DNA from: Ensifer aridi
Lineage (GTDB): Bacteria > Pseudomonadota > Alphaproteobacteria > Rhizobiales > Rhizobiaceae
Direction: 5' to 3'
Assembly: GCF_002078505.1 (NCBI RefSeq)
Contig: NZ_LUAV01000035.1
Span: 289,955-353,954, forward strand
Length of the DNA stretch: 64,000 nt
A model generated the notes under the pieces. That model ran no database searches. It worked only from the letters and a program-made list of their open reading frames with translations, and was not told the origin of the DNA. Below, piece by piece: positions 41,950 to 50,697 of the stretch; the stretch's first letter is position 1; each line of letters opens with the position of its first letter. The translations under genes were made by a program, and so were the position numbers.

Positions 41950-43811
41950 TCGGCGGCCTCGCGTCCGGCCTGTTCGGCGAGGGCGAGCTCGATGCGGAAC
42001 ACGGCGCCTCCTGCGGGATGGTTCGACACCGCCAGGCTGCCGCCGAAGTCCTTGACGATATTGTAGGAAATGGAAAGGCCGAGGCCGAGCCCTTTGCCGA
42101 CGCCCTTGGTGGTGTAGAACGGGTCGAAGATGCGCTCGGCGATCGCGGGCGCCACGCCCGGGCCGCGGTCGCGCACCGTGAGCACCGCCCTGTGACCGTC
42201 GCGCCAAGCGCGCACGGAGATGCGGCGATCTTCGAGCCCCTCGACGGCGTCGGCGGCGTTGGAGACGACATTGACGAGCACCTGCTGCAACCGGACCGAA
42301 CCCGCCTGGACCACGAGCGGTTCGCCGCCGAGATCGATGTCGACTTCCGCATCCGCCGCCTTCAGCCGTGCCGCGACGATCTCCATGGTGTCGTGCATCA
42401 CCTCTTCGAGGCGAACGGGTCCGAGCTTCTCATTCGGCTTGCGGGCGAAATTGCGCAGGTGCCGGCTGATCGAGGCCATGCGATCGATCAGTCCGGAAAT
42501 GCGCCTCACATTGTCGCTTGCCTCGTCGGTCCGCCCGCGTTCGATCAGCAATTGGGCGCTGTCGGCATAGGTCTTGGCCGCAGCCAGCGGTTGATTGAAT
42601 TCATGCGAGAGCGCCGCCGACATCTGGCCGAGGCCCGCAAGCTTGCCCGCCTGGATGAGGTCCGCCTGCGTCTGACGCAATTGCCGCTCGGTGAGCCGCC
42701 TCTCAGCGATCTCCGCCTCGATCCGGGCGTTGACGCGGGCGAGATCGGCCGTGCGCTCCTCGACCCGGCGCTCGAGCTCCTCCTGGGCCTGCTCCTGCAT
42801 CAGCATACGTTCCCGAAGCCGCGCCCGCCGCTGGAAGAGGATGGCGATCGCCAGTCCCGCAAGGCAGATGAGCAACATGGCGGCCGCGATCGTGGTCAGC
42901 GCCTGCGTGCGGACCGAGGCCGTGTCCGTGAGCACGTTCACGGTCCAATCCGCCTCGGGCATGTAATGCGAAAGAACGAGATATTCCCGCCGGCTCTCGC
43001 CGGCCGCGATCGTCATGAAGTGATGGCCGGAACGCTCGCTGCGCACGAGCGGAAGCGGATGGAGGACGGCGTTCGCATAACGCCGCGAGGCTTCGGTGCG
43101 TGCAAGCCGTTCCGGCGTCAGCGGCAGGATCCCGGCATAAAGCCATTCCGGGTTGCCGCTCATGAATATGACGCCCTCGGGATCGGAGACGAAAATCCTG
43201 TACTCGCCGCCCTGCCAGGAGGCTTCGATGGTTTCGATGTCGACCTTGAAGACGATGACGCCGCGGATCTCCTCGCCTACGCGGATCGGCGCGCCGAAAT
43301 AATAGCCGCGCTTCAGCGATGTCGTCCCAAGCGCGTAAAAGCGGGATTGTTTTCCCCTGAGGGCGTCCTGGAAATAGGGTCGATAGTTGAAATTCTCGCC
43401 GACGAAGCTCGTCGGTCCGTCATAGTTGCTGGCGGCAATCGTCTCGCCGTCCGGCGTAATGACATAGATGTCGGAGGAGCGGAGAAGCTCGTTGATTTCC
43501 TTGAGGTAATCGTTGACGCTCTCCCGCAGCCTCCGGTCGCGGGGACGCGTAACCAGTTCCTTGACGTCGTCGTGGTCGGCAATAAGTGCCGGGAGAGCCT
43601 GATAACGGTTGAGATGACCGTTGAGGGCGGCGACCGCCAGCCTCAGCGCCGTATTTGCCTGGGCTGACGCCTCCTGCATGTAGCTGAGCGTCGCGAGCGT
43701 CGTTCCCTGCACGGCAAGCACCGTAGCGGCGATCGGCAGCAGGCAGAGCACAAGCACGAAACGGTATCTCACGGAATGCCTGGGCTCCTCCTCCCTCGCA
43801 TGGCTGTTCAT
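41946..43811 (-). CDS. Sensor histidine kinase (DctB-like)
   Basis: A 621-residue inner-membrane kinase. The first membrane segment is at about 15-40. A large periplasmic double-PAS sensor follows to about 300 (DIYVITPDGETIAASNYDGPTSFVGENFNYRPYFQDAL; YYFGAPIRVGEEIRGVIVFKVDIE). The second membrane segment is LTTIAAAMLLICLAGLAIAILF, then a coiled coil to the H-box LSHEFNQPLAAAKTYADSA. The ATPase has VVSNAADAVEG (N box), DRGPGV and FYTTKGVGKGLGLGLSIS. This layout and length match DctB-type C4-dicarboxylate sensors. It is divergent from the dioxygenase gene. The frame extends upstream through the promoter region, but ATG 43811 gives the normal N terminus. Confidence 0.9.
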   Translation of the reverse strand: MNSHAREEEPRHSVRYRFVLVLCLLPIAATVLAVQGTTLATLSYMQEASAQANTALRLAVAALNGHLNRYQALPALIADHDDVKELVTRPRDRRLRESVNDYLKEINELLRSSDIYVITPDGETIAASNYDGPTSFVGENFNYRPYFQDALRGKQSRFYALGTTSLKRGYYFGAPIRVGEEIRGVIVFKVDIETIEASWQGGEYRIFVSDPEGVIFMSGNPEWLYAGILPLTPERLARTEASRRYANAVLHPLPLVRSERSGHHFMTIAAGESRREYLVLSHYMPEADWTVNVLTDTASVRTQALTTIAAAMLLICLAGLAIAILFQRRARLRERMLMQEQAQEELERRVEERTADLARVNARIEAEIAERRLTERQLRQTQADLIQAGKLAGLGQMSAALSHEFNQPLAAAKTYADSAQLLIERGRTDEASDNVRRISGLIDRMASISRHLRNFARKPNEKLGPVRLEEVMHDTMEIVAARLKAADAEVDIDLGGEPLVVQAGSVRLQQVLVNVVSNAADAVEGLEDRRISVRAWRDGHRAVLTVRDRGPGVAPAIAERIFDPFYTTKGVGKGLGLGLSISYNIVKDFGGSLAVSNHPAGGAVFRIELALAEQAGREAAE

Positions 43812-44001
43812 GTAAAAGGATCGTAGAAGGCCGCCCCTACGATGGCAAGAGAGTGCACTAATCGTCAACGGTCTGAAGTGTTCGTCAACGCAACATTGAC
43901 AATGCGTTCCTGCGAGCAGGGCTTTCGCGAGCGGCTTCGGCGGCGCATCTATTCGCCATCGGCTAAGCCCCGCATCGAAGCGGGCAGAAAGGAAGCGCAC
44001 A

Positions 44002-44934
44002 ATGCTCGACCAGATCAAAGGCCTGCACCACGTCACCTCCATGGCGGATGATGCCCGCACCAACAACCATTTCTTCACGAACACGCTCGCCCTGCGCCGC
44101 GTGAAGAAGACGGTGAACTTCGATTCGCCGGACGTCTACCATCTCTATTACGGCGACGAGATCGGCACGCCCGGCACGGTCATGACCTACTTCCCCTTTC
44201 CGCAGATGCCGCGTGGCCGTGCGGGCACGGGCGAGGTCGGAACGACCGTCTTCTCCGTTCCGCAAGGCTCGCTCGGCTTCTGGCGAGATCGGCTGGCGCA
44301 GCTCGGCATCGGCGGTCTCAAGGAAGAGGAAAGCTTCGGAGAAAAGCGCCTGAATTTTGCCGGTCCCGACGGCGACGGCTTTGCCCTGGTTGAAGTCAAG
44401 GACGATCCGCGCACGCCCTGGACGGAAAGAGGCATTTCCGAGGACCATGCAATCCGTGGCTTCCACTCGGTCGCCATGCGGCTGCGCGACGAAGGCGCGA
44501 CAGCGGAATTGCTGAAGTTCATGGGCTACGAGGAGCTCGACAGGAAGGACGGCGTCACGAGGCTCGTCGTGCCGGGCGGCAACGGCGCGAGCCTCATCGA
44601 CCTCGAGACGCTGCCGAATATCAACCGCGCAGCGCAAGGCGCCGGCTCCGTGCATCACGTCGCCTTCGCGGTCGACAACCGCGACAAGCAGCTCGAAGTG
44701 CGCAAGGCGCTGATGGACACTGGCTATCACGTGACACCCGTCATCGATCGCGACTATTTCTGGGCGATCTATTTCCGCGCGCCAGGCGGCGTTCTCTTCG
44801 AGATCGCCACGAACGAACCAGGCTTCAATCGCGACGAGGACATTGCCCACCTCGGCGAGGCGCTGAAGCTGCCGCAGCAGCACAAGCACCTGCGGCCGAT
44901 CCTGGAGAGCCATTTGCAGAAGCTCGAAGACTGA
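44002..44934 (+). CDS. Ring-cleaving dioxygenase of the glyoxalase (VOC) superfamily, MhqO-like
   Basis: A 310-residue protein with two tandem vicinal-oxygen-chelate halves. Metal ligands appear in GLHHVTSMADD (first His), RGFHSVAMRL, GSVHHVAFAVDN (second-half His) and GGVLFEIATNEPG (Glu). Bacillus subtilis MhqO-type enzymes are linked to hydroquinone/quinone stress and are paired with an MhqD-like carboxylesterase, as happens here with the next gene. AAGGAAG precedes the ATG. The predicted role is oxygen-dependent opening of a hydroxylated aromatic ring in the cytosol; the natural substrate is unknown. It is divergent from the DctB-like sensor. Confidence 0.82.
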   Translation: MLDQIKGLHHVTSMADDARTNNHFFTNTLALRRVKKTVNFDSPDVYHLYYGDEIGTPGTVMTYFPFPQMPRGRAGTGEVGTTVFSVPQGSLGFWRDRLAQLGIGGLKEEESFGEKRLNFAGPDGDGFALVEVKDDPRTPWTERGISEDHAIRGFHSVAMRLRDEGATAELLKFMGYEELDRKDGVTRLVVPGGNGASLIDLETLPNINRAAQGAGSVHHVAFAVDNRDKQLEVRKALMDTGYHVTPVIDRDYFWAIYFRAPGGVLFEIATNEPGFNRDEDIAHLGEALKLPQQHKHLRPILESHLQKLED

Positions 44935-45033
44935 CTGGCCCTGGCAAAAACCCTCGTCCGCTCGCACGGGCGAGGGGCAGTATCCAACGTCGAGTGACGC
45001 ATCCGCACATGGCGGGCAGCAAAGGAGAATTCA

Positions 45034-45636
45034 GTGGTCGATCATGGTTATGTGCACAAGTTGAGGGCTGGCAAACCCGGCAGTCCGATCCTCTTCGTGC
45101 TCCACGGGACCGGCGGAGACGAGAATCAGTTCTTCGGCTTCGGGGCGCAGCTTCTGCCCGAGGCGACGATCGTTTCGCCGCGCGGCGATGTATCGGAACA
45201 TGGCGCCGCGCGCTTCTTCAGGCGAACGGGCGAGGGGGTCTACGACATGGCGGATCTTGCCCGCGCCACGCAGAAGATGACGAACTTCGTAAAAACACTA
45301 GCGGCCGAGCACGAAGCTTCTGAGATAATCGGCCTCGGCTATTCGAACGGCGCCAACATTCTCGCCAACGTGCTGATCGAAGAAGGCATTATCGACAAGG
45401 CAGTGCTCATGCATCCGCTGATCCCCTTCCGCCCGAAGGCCAATCCCGCGCTCGCAGGACGCAAGATACTGGTTACCGCCGGCGAACGCGACCCGATCTG
45501 CCCGGCGCCGCTGACGCAGGCGCTCGCCGAGTATTTCCAGACGCAGAAGGCGGCGGTTGAAGTGGAATGGCATCCCGGCGGCCATGACATCCGTCAGGAC
45601 GAGATTGCTGCGGTTGAGCGGTTCCTGAGAGGTTAA
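45034..45636 (+). CDS. Carboxylesterase/phospholipase-like alpha/beta hydrolase, MhqD-like
   Basis: A 200-residue alpha/beta hydrolase of the carboxylesterase-2 family. The oxyanion block is VLHGTGGDENQF. The nucleophile is Ser in GLGYSNGANI, the acid is in AGERDPICP, and the His is in HPGGHDIRQDE. It starts at GTG 45034, with AAAGGAG seven bases before. About 100 bases separate it from the dioxygenase gene, so the two are probably co-transcribed. The pair mirrors the mhqO-mhqD association in Firmicutes and may hydrolyse an ester or thioester formed from a quinone. A terminator hairpin follows. Confidence 0.85.
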   Translation: MVDHGYVHKLRAGKPGSPILFVLHGTGGDENQFFGFGAQLLPEATIVSPRGDVSEHGAARFFRRTGEGVYDMADLARATQKMTNFVKTLAAEHEASEIIGLGYSNGANILANVLIEEGIIDKAVLMHPLIPFRPKANPALAGRKILVTAGERDPICPAPLTQALAEYFQTQKAAVEVEWHPGGHDIRQDEIAAVERFLRG

Positions 45637-45637
45637 G

Positions 45638-45667
45638 AAATCGGCGGCCGCGAGGCCGCCATTTTTT
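45638..45667. terminator. Bidirectional Rho-independent terminator
   Basis: GGCGGCC-GCGA-GGCCGCC (45643-45660) is followed on the plus strand by ATTTTTTG, and flanked on the other side by an A-rich stretch. It sits between two convergent genes and should serve both. Confidence 0.85.
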
Positions 45668-45673
45668 GATCCG

Positions 45674-46786
45674 TCACTCCAGTCGGCGGCGGAAGAGCCA
45701 GGCCGCGGAGGAGAGCGTGACGATGGCGATCAGGCAGAGCGGCAGCGTCTGGCGGACGACTTCCGCAAGCGGGATATCCTTGAGGAAAACGCCTTTCACG
45801 ATCACCAGGAAATAACGCAGCGGATTGATGAGGGTTACCGGTTGCAGCCAGGAGGGCATGTTCTCGATGGGCGTCGCGAAACCGGAGAGCAGCATGGCCG
45901 GCACCATGAACAGGAAGGCGCCGAGGATCGCCTGCTGCTGCGTCATCGACAGCGCCGAGATGAAGAGACCAAGCCCGACGACCGCGGCGAGATAGAAGAT
46001 CGCGCTGCCATAGAGAAGGAGGAGCGAGCCGCGCAGCGGCACCCCGAAGACGAAAACCGCGGCAAGAATATAGATGGTGATGTGGAAGAGCCCGATCATC
46101 ATCGGCGGAATCAGCTTGCCGAGCAGGATCTCGTGCGTGCGCAGTGGGGAGACAATGAGCTGGTCGAAGGTGCCGAGTTCGCGCTCGCGTGCAACGGACA
46201 GCGCGGTGACGATGAGCCCGATCAGCAGCGCGATACTCGCGACAAGGTTCGGCACCATGAACCATTGAAAGGTGAGGTTGGGATTGAACCAGTTGCGTGC
46301 CTCGACTTGAATGAGGTCGGATGCGGCGCGTTTGCCGGCGGGCGTTTCGGCCGCAACCGCGCCGACGATCCGCCCGACATAGCCGGAAACGATCTGCGAG
46401 GCGTTGGAGCGCCGCCCGTCGAGGATCACCTGCACCTCGGCCGGCCTTCCCGCCTCGATATCGCGGGAGAAGGTGGGGCCGATTTCGACGGCCGCGAGCA
46501 CGCGCTGGGTGTCGAGCGCGAAGCGGACTTCCGCCGGACTGGCGGCGAGAGTGACGCTACGGAAGGTCGGCGATCCGCCGATCTGCTGGATGATTTCCTG
46601 GCTCCAGTGACCGTGGTCGCGGTTCAGCACGATCAGGTCGACGTTCTTCACCTCGAGCGTTGCTGCGTAGGAGAAGACAAGAAGCTGTAAGATCGGCGGG
46701 CCGATCAGGACCGTGCGGCCCTTCGGGTCGCGCAGCACCGCCAGCAGTTCCTTGACGATCAGGGCTTTCAGCCGCGTCCACCACAT
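45674..46786 (-). CDS. ybhR: ABC-2 type efflux permease (YbhR-like)
   Basis: A 370-residue ABC-2 permease. One N-terminal membrane segment is followed by a large periplasmic domain (about 45-175), then five membrane segments (LVASIALLIGLIVTALSVARERELGTFDQLIVSPL, a hallmark block). It is last in an operon TetR - membrane fusion protein - double ATPase - permease - permease, the same order as E. coli cecR-ybhG-F-S-R. Its length is close to E. coli YbhR. The family exports drugs and perhaps cations from the inner membrane. The start at 46786 is one base after the preceding stop. Confidence 0.87.
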   Translation of the reverse strand: MWWTRLKALIVKELLAVLRDPKGRTVLIGPPILQLLVFSYAATLEVKNVDLIVLNRDHGHWSQEIIQQIGGSPTFRSVTLAASPAEVRFALDTQRVLAAVEIGPTFSRDIEAGRPAEVQVILDGRRSNASQIVSGYVGRIVGAVAAETPAGKRAASDLIQVEARNWFNPNLTFQWFMVPNLVASIALLIGLIVTALSVARERELGTFDQLIVSPLRTHEILLGKLIPPMMIGLFHITIYILAAVFVFGVPLRGSLLLLYGSAIFYLAAVVGLGLFISALSMTQQQAILGAFLFMVPAMLLSGFATPIENMPSWLQPVTLINPLRYFLVIVKGVFLKDIPLAEVVRQTLPLCLIAIVTLSSAAWLFRRRLE

Positions 46787-46787
46787 A

Positions 46788-47942
46788 TCAGCCGATCCTC
46801 TTTTTGGTGCTGCGTGCCGCAAGCGCGAAAAATATGCAGCCGATCAGAAACATCACCGCAATCGAACGGGCGAACATCGGCCAGATGTCGCCGGCGAGAA
46901 ACACCGTCTGGAGGCTCGGGATCAGGTAGCGCGCCGGCACGATATAGGTGATCCACTGGATGACGGTCGGCATGGAGTTGATCTCGAACAGAAAGCCGGA
47001 CAGCAGGAAGGCAGGCAGGAAAGCCGAGATCAGCGCGAGCTGTGAGGCGAGGAACTGGTTCTTGGTGGCGGCCGAAATCAGCAGCCCTTGCCCGAGAGCC
47101 GGCATCAGGAAGGTTGCCGACAGCGCGTAAAGTGCGGCGATCGAGCCGCGGAAAGGTACACCGAAGAGGAAAACGGCGATGAGCACGCAGAGCGTCATCG
47201 ACGTAAGGCCGAGGATGAAATAGGGGAGCAACTTGCCGGCGAGCAGTTCGGCGGCGGAGACCGGCGTCGCCATCATCGCCTCCATCGTGCCGCGCTCCCA
47301 TTCGCGGGCGACGACGAGCGAGGTGAGCAACGTGCCGACCAGCGTCATGACGATCGCGATCGACCCCGGCACGAGGAAGTTCCGGCTCGTCAGTTCCGGA
47401 TTGAACCAGAAGCGCTGATCGGCGGCGATTGCCGGTGGAGGGCTCCGGCCTTCGCTCGCGCGCTGGCGCTCCCAATTCGCGACGGTGCCTTGCGCGTAGT
47501 TCTGCACGAAGTTGGCCGTGTTCGGGTCCGAACCATCGACGATCACCTGGACCGTCGGGTGGCGCCCCGCCGCATGGTCGGCGGTAAAGCTTGCCGGAAC
47601 GACCAGGATGCCGCGCACGCGGCCGAGCACGAGATCGTCCTCGAATTCTCGGCGGTCGCGACCGTTGACAACCGAAAAATAGCGGGACGCCTCGAAGCTC
47701 GCGGCCAGATCGCGGGTGAGCGGCGTCGCCTCCTCAATGACGAGGGCGACCCGCGTACGCGTCGTATCGAGGGACACGCCGTAGCCGAAGAGGAAGAGCA
47801 GGATCATCGGCAGGACGAAGGCGATCAGAATACTGCTCGGATCGCGCACCACCTGATAGCTCTCCTTGCGCACGAGCGCGGCGAAACGCCGTGCCCGGCC
47901 GGCTCGCTCCGGCTTGAGGTCGAGCTTGCGCATCACGTTCAT
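46788..47942 (-). CDS. ybhS: ABC-2 type efflux permease (YbhS-like)
   Basis: A 384-residue ABC-2 permease, paralogous to the next gene. The first membrane segment is SSILIAFVLPMILLFLFGYGVSL. A periplasmic domain has VVNGRDRREFEDDLVLGRVRGILVVPASF. Five C-terminal segments include VVAREWERGTMEAMMATPVSAAELLAGK. ATG 47942 makes an ATGA overlap with the ATPase stop, so the long upstream frame is discarded. The two permeases should form a heterodimer driven by the fused ATPase. Confidence 0.87.
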   Translation of the reverse strand: MNVMRKLDLKPERAGRARRFAALVRKESYQVVRDPSSILIAFVLPMILLFLFGYGVSLDTTRTRVALVIEEATPLTRDLAASFEASRYFSVVNGRDRREFEDDLVLGRVRGILVVPASFTADHAAGRHPTVQVIVDGSDPNTANFVQNYAQGTVANWERQRASEGRSPPPAIAADQRFWFNPELTSRNFLVPGSIAIVMTLVGTLLTSLVVAREWERGTMEAMMATPVSAAELLAGKLLPYFILGLTSMTLCVLIAVFLFGVPFRGSIAALYALSATFLMPALGQGLLISAATKNQFLASQLALISAFLPAFLLSGFLFEINSMPTVIQWITYIVPARYLIPSLQTVFLAGDIWPMFARSIAVMFLIGCIFFALAARSTKKRIG

Positions 47943-49693
47943 GCCGCCTCCTTCGCCTCCGAGTCCTGCACGAGTGCCACGAAGGCGTCCTCCATCGTCG
48001 GATCGGGAAGGTCGTTGCTCGCGACGCGCGCCTTCATCTCGTCCGGCGAGCCGAGCGCAATAGAGCGGCCGCGATAGATGAGCGAGATGCGGTCGCAATA
48101 TTCGGCCTCGTCCATGAAATGCGTAGTGACGAGAACGGTCACGCCCTTTTCGACGAGTCCATTGATATGGGTCCAGAATTCGCGCCGGGTGATCGGATCG
48201 ACACCGGACGTCGGCTCGTCGAGGAAAAGCACTTCCGGCTCGTGCAGCACGGCTGAGGCAAGCGCGAGGCGCTGCTTGAGGCCAAGCGGTAAGTCCTTCG
48301 CCGACATGTCGTGGATCGAGCGAAAATCGAAGATCTCGGTCATGAGATCGATGCGCTCGCGCTTTCTGGCACCGGAAAGCCCGTAGACGCCGGCAAAGAA
48401 ATTCAGGTTCTGGATGACGTTCAGGTCTCCATAGAGAGAGAATTTCTGCGCCATGTAGCCGAGCCGATTGCGCGCCTCGGCTGCGTCCCGCCGCAAGTCG
48501 AAGCCGGCGACCCGGCCCTCGCCGGCACTGGGCTTCAAAAGACCGCACAGCATTTTGAAGGTGGTCGATTTGCCCGCACCGTTCGGACCGAGCAGGCCAA
48601 AAATCTCGCCACGGGGGATGTCGAAGGTGATGCTATCGGCCGCGGTGAAATCGCCGAAACGTTTGGTCAACCCACGCGCTTCGATGACCGGTCTGCCCGC
48701 TTCCTCTGTGAAAGCCCTCTGCGTTTCGGCAAGTCTAGAGCGACCGCCCGGACCTCCGCCGAGCATGTCGACGAAGGCGTCCTCGAAGCGCGGCGGCGTG
48801 ACGCTGGCGCGCGCGGGGGCCGCCCCGTCGTCGGTCCCGAGCGTGGGAGGGGGGAGGCCCGGTTTCATCACCAGTCGGATCGCTTCGCCCTGGATGACGC
48901 CGTCGATCACACCGTCCTGGTCGAGGAGACGCGCGAGCCTGTCGCGGCGGCGGCCATCGACGCCGGAAAGGCGGAAGACGCGATCTTCGACACGACCCGT
49001 CATCTCCTGCGGCGGACCGGAGAACAGCAGCCTTCCCTGGTTGAGCAGGAAGACGTGATCACAGGCCTCCGCCTCTTCGAGATAGGCGGTGGACCAGACG
49101 ACGCCGATGCCTTCAGCCGTCAGATTTTCCACCATTTTCCAGAGGTCGCGCCGCGAAATCGGATCGACGCCGACGCCGGGCTCGTCGAGGAGCAGCAGAC
49201 GCGGCTTGCGCAGAAGCGCGCAGGCGAGGCCAAGCTTCTGCTTCATGCCGCCGGAGAGCTTTCCGGCAAGCCGTGCCGTGAAGCGGGCGAGATCGGTGAA
49301 TTCGAGCAGTTCGGCGAAGGTGCGGCCGCGCTCGGTCTTCGGCAGACCGCGCAGATCGGCGTAGAGATCGAGATTTTCCTGAACCGTCAGGTCCTCATAA
49401 AGACCGAAGCGCTGCGGCATATAGCCGATCGCCGCCTGGATGGCGCCGGGGTCCCTGCGCGTGTCGTAGCCGAGCACCTCGACGGTTCCTTCGTCCGCGA
49501 GCATCAGCCCCGTCATCAGCCGGATCAGCGTCGTCTTGCCGGCGCCGTCGGGACCGACGAGGCCGGTGATCCGGCCGCCCAGAATGACGCCTTCGATGGC
49601 GTCGAGGGCAGGGGATGCGGCGCCGAACCGCTTCGTGACGGCGGAGAGCCGGACAAAGGGGGCGGCGTCAATTTCCGTCCGCGGGGTCGGCAT
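47939..49693 (-). CDS. ybhF: ABC transporter, fused double ATP-binding protein (YbhF-like)
   Basis: A 584-residue cytosolic protein with two ABC domains. First: GPDGAGKTT, LSGGMKQKLGLA and LLLLDEPGVGVDP. Second: GPNGAGKST, a signature altered to LPLGLKQRLALA, and VLFLDEPTSGVDP. E. coli YbhF has the same two-domain plan and similar length. The linker (about 240-320) is Pro/Gly-rich. It is one base from the membrane fusion gene (TAATG). It powers the YbhS/YbhR-like permease pair. Confidence 0.88.
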   Translation of the reverse strand: MPTPRTEIDAAPFVRLSAVTKRFGAASPALDAIEGVILGGRITGLVGPDGAGKTTLIRLMTGLMLADEGTVEVLGYDTRRDPGAIQAAIGYMPQRFGLYEDLTVQENLDLYADLRGLPKTERGRTFAELLEFTDLARFTARLAGKLSGGMKQKLGLACALLRKPRLLLLDEPGVGVDPISRRDLWKMVENLTAEGIGVVWSTAYLEEAEACDHVFLLNQGRLLFSGPPQEMTGRVEDRVFRLSGVDGRRRDRLARLLDQDGVIDGVIQGEAIRLVMKPGLPPPTLGTDDGAAPARASVTPPRFEDAFVDMLGGGPGGRSRLAETQRAFTEEAGRPVIEARGLTKRFGDFTAADSITFDIPRGEIFGLLGPNGAGKSTTFKMLCGLLKPSAGEGRVAGFDLRRDAAEARNRLGYMAQKFSLYGDLNVIQNLNFFAGVYGLSGARKRERIDLMTEIFDFRSIHDMSAKDLPLGLKQRLALASAVLHEPEVLFLDEPTSGVDPITRREFWTHINGLVEKGVTVLVTTHFMDEAEYCDRISLIYRGRSIALGSPDEMKARVASNDLPDPTMEDAFVALVQDSEAKEAA

Positions 49694-50697
49694 TATGAGC
49701 TCTCCCCAAAGCCTGGCAGATGCACGGTGACGGGCATGCCTTGGCGCAGGTCCGGACCCGGATTGGCGATGACGATCCTGAGCCTGTAGACGAGGTCGGT
49801 TCTAAGCTCCGGCGTCTCGACCGACTTCGGCGTGAATTCCGCAACCGGAGAGACGAAGCCGACGGTTCCTTCATAGGCGCGGTCGGGCGCCGTGTCGGAC
49901 GTCACTCTGACCTTCATACCTGGGTGAACGCGGCCCAGATCGGGTTCGGCGATATAGGCGCGGACCCACACCGGTTCGGTCAGCGACAGCACGTAGACGG
50001 TGTCGGCCGGTGAAACGATCGCGCCGGTTTCGCGCACGCGCGAGAGGACGACGCCTGCGCCCGGGGCGACGAGTTCCGTGTCCTTGAGGGAGGTGCGGGC
50101 GCTAGCGGCCTTCGCGGTCGCCGCGTGCACCTGTGCCTCCGCGGCAGCTATGTCCTCGACGCGGCTTCCCTCTTTGAGCAGTTCCAGCGCATGACGGGCG
50201 GAGTTGGCGCGGGCGGCGGCGGCGGCGCGGCTTGCGCTTGCCTGATCGAGGTCGGCCTGCGAGATCGTGCCATTGGGCCGCAACTGCCGGGCGCGCTGAT
50301 AGGCAAGCTCGGCGTTCTCGAGATCGGCAAGGCGTTCCTCATGAGCGGCACGCGCCTGCGCAATTTCGGTGGACCGCGCGCCGGCCTTGAGTTTTGAAAG
50401 CGTCGCCTTGAGGGCTTCCGCTTCCGCCTCGGCGGCGTCGAGCGCCTGCTGGAACGGCTCGGCGTCGAGCCTCGCGATCACGTCGCCCGCCTTGACTGTA
50501 TCACCCTCGTCGACGCGGAGTTCGGCAATGCGTCCGCTGACCCGAAAGCCGAGCGAGACTTGGCGGATATCGACATTACCGTAAAGCACCTGCTGCCGGT
50601 TTTCTTTCGCAAAGCCGAGGCGCGCCGGCACGTCGAACCACCAGCCGCCGGCGGTCGCCGCGGCGAGCAGAATAACGAGAATGGCGATCTTCCTCAT
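49693..50697 (-). CDS. ybhG: HlyD-family membrane fusion protein (YbhG-like)
   Basis: A 334-residue periplasmic adaptor. The N-terminal anchor is IAILVILLAAATAGGWWF. The first half-lipoyl part is VSGRIAELRVDEGDTVKAGDVIARLD. A long alpha-helical hairpin follows (about 75-210, rich in Ala, Glu and Arg, likely coiled coil), then the second lipoyl half (LVAPGAGVVLSRVRETGAIV) and beta-barrel domains. It links the inner-membrane ABC permease to an outer-membrane channel that is not encoded nearby. Start 50697 overlaps the TetR stop (ATGA). Confidence 0.88.
   Translation of the reverse strand: MRKIAILVILLAAATAGGWWFDVPARLGFAKENRQQVLYGNVDIRQVSLGFRVSGRIAELRVDEGDTVKAGDVIARLDAEPFQQALDAAEAEAEALKATLSKLKAGARSTEIAQARAAHEERLADLENAELAYQRARQLRPNGTISQADLDQASASRAAAAARANSARHALELLKEGSRVEDIAAAEAQVHAATAKAASARTSLKDTELVAPGAGVVLSRVRETGAIVSPADTVYVLSLTEPVWVRAYIAEPDLGRVHPGMKVRVTSDTAPDRAYEGTVGFVSPVAEFTPKSVETPELRTDLVYRLRIVIANPGPDLRQGMPVTVHLPGFGESS

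Noticed and set aside
40606..43811. Naming the pair dctB/dctD outright
   Set aside because: Architecture matches, but no dctA or other transporter is adjacent, so symbols would overstate the evidence.
48311..49789. 492-codon plus-strand frame in the efflux operon
   Set aside because: It is antisense to the intact double-ATPase gene; high GC makes such shadows common.
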